A stretch of 22,994 nt of DNA from Elysia marginata (taxonomy: Eukaryota; Mollusca; Gastropoda; Plakobranchidae), in the NCBI GenBank assembly GCA_019649035.1, contig BMAT01013908.1:59898-82891 (forward strand), in the 5' to 3' direction. Positions within the stretch are counted from its first letter, which is position 1, and every line of letters begins with the position of its first letter. Positions 17,375 through 22,994 of the stretch are shown piece by piece. The notes beneath the pieces were generated by a model. That model made no database searches and was not told the origin of the DNA. It saw only the letters and a program-made list of their open reading frames with translations. The position numbers and the translations under genes are program-made.

Positions 17375-17458
17375 TTTGGGAACTGCTCATATTGGACATA
17401 ACAGCAATTCAGAGAAGACATAAAAAAAAAACCCAATGAAGTCAAGAGAAGCACCTGT

Positions 17459-17464
17459 TTTATT
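17459..17464 (-). terminator. Alpha-tubulin polyadenylation signal AATAAA
   Basis: TTTATT on the + strand is AATAAA on the - strand, about 92 bases past the tubulin stop codon. It gives a compact 3' UTR of roughly 110 bases. Confidence 0.75.
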
Positions 17465-17555
17465 GCACAACTGAGTTAAATCTCGCTAGAAGTATCCAAC
17501 ATGGTTGATGCACCATAAAAAAAAAAACAGGCTCTTCATGGAGAAGCGAGATTCT

Positions 17556-22858
<5,303 letters not shown>

Positions 22859-22994
22859 CTAAACACAAAACAAAGACACATAGAACACCAAGTGAAGTGA
22901 CTGCATATGAGTGGGGAAAAAATCTTTATAACTAATCATACAAAAATGACAGGACACTTTAAAAAAAATTTTGGGTCAGATGTGTCTAAGTATG

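Larger units (their letters stand above)
15314..17392. mobile_element. Candidate element bounded by 18-bp inverted repeats and containing spaced motif array
   Basis: ATATGAGCAGTTCCCAAA at 15314-15331 has a perfect inverted copy at 17375-17392. The 2,079 bp inside contain all nine clear copies of the spaced motif and no open frame longer than about 60 codons. No target-site duplication is evident, so a transposon identity is tentative; two chance-retained repeat copies are the alternative. Confidence 0.45.

Overview
The window is nuclear DNA of an animal, most likely a marine invertebrate. It is AT-rich, its genes are split by GT/AG introns, and the non-coding DNA is full of degraded retrotransposons, SINEs, inverted-repeat DNA elements and microsatellites. 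Frequent TACATGTA, TAGGCCTA and TAGATCTAG words resemble what I remember of mollusc (especially gastropod) genomes, but that is only an impression and I would not name a taxon from it. There is no bacterial-style gene organisation.

Two real protein-coding genes are present, both cut by the window edges or incompletely found, and they converge. On the + strand an alpha-carbonic anhydrase runs from before position 1 to a stop codon at 10153. I find exons at 346-494 (zinc-binding HxH and GSEH motifs), 3975-4032, 8474-8631 (SLTTPP motif) and 10031-10153 (RPVQPL and stop). The exon expected to carry the third zinc-ligand histidine should lie between 495 and 3974, but I could not find it. On the - strand an alpha-tubulin gene enters from beyond 22994 and ends at 17556. 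Its last four coding exons (22858-22747, 22210-21995, 21684-21521, 17691-17556) join in phase and encode 208 residues, matching residues 244-451 of a standard alpha-tubulin, followed by an AATAAA signal.

Layout: 1-10153 is the carbonic anhydrase gene. Its introns hold a GATGGCGG-tipped inverted-repeat element (1151-1315), a LINE endonuclease fragment (1795-2067), a ~105-bp tandem repeat (2292-2531), a GAG/GAT microsatellite (3297-3480), a LINE 3' fragment (3559-3855, -), a ~55-bp tandem repeat (4180-4405), a second LINE fragment (5257-6045, -), two tRNA-derived SINEs (6335-6530 +, 7425-7705 -), a four-copy GC-rich dispersed repeat and ATCT/TAC microsatellites. The stretch 10154-17458 between the genes has no credible coding sequence. 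It holds a diverged direct duplication (10675/11034), a clean 613-bp transposon with 40-bp terminal inverted repeats and a perfect 8-bp target duplication (11258-11886), a long diverged inverted duplication (13841-14110 against 15386-15656), and a set of nine copies of a ~28-bp motif at 15507-16820, mostly spaced by about 160-200 bp, inside an 18-bp inverted repeat pair. From 17459 on is the tubulin gene. Its 3.8-kb last intron contains a TTAA-flanked MITE (17941-18323), a hAT-like element with a decayed transposase-like relic (18758-20387), another inverted-repeat cluster (20601-20922) and two related GC-rich hairpins (21086-21146).

The two genes have unrelated jobs: CO2/bicarbonate interconversion and microtubule structure. 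The most intriguing unexplained structure is the spaced-motif and inverted-duplication region at 13.6-17.4 kb. The sequence alone cannot show whether it is a decayed large transposon, a hairpin-RNA source or a satellite remnant.
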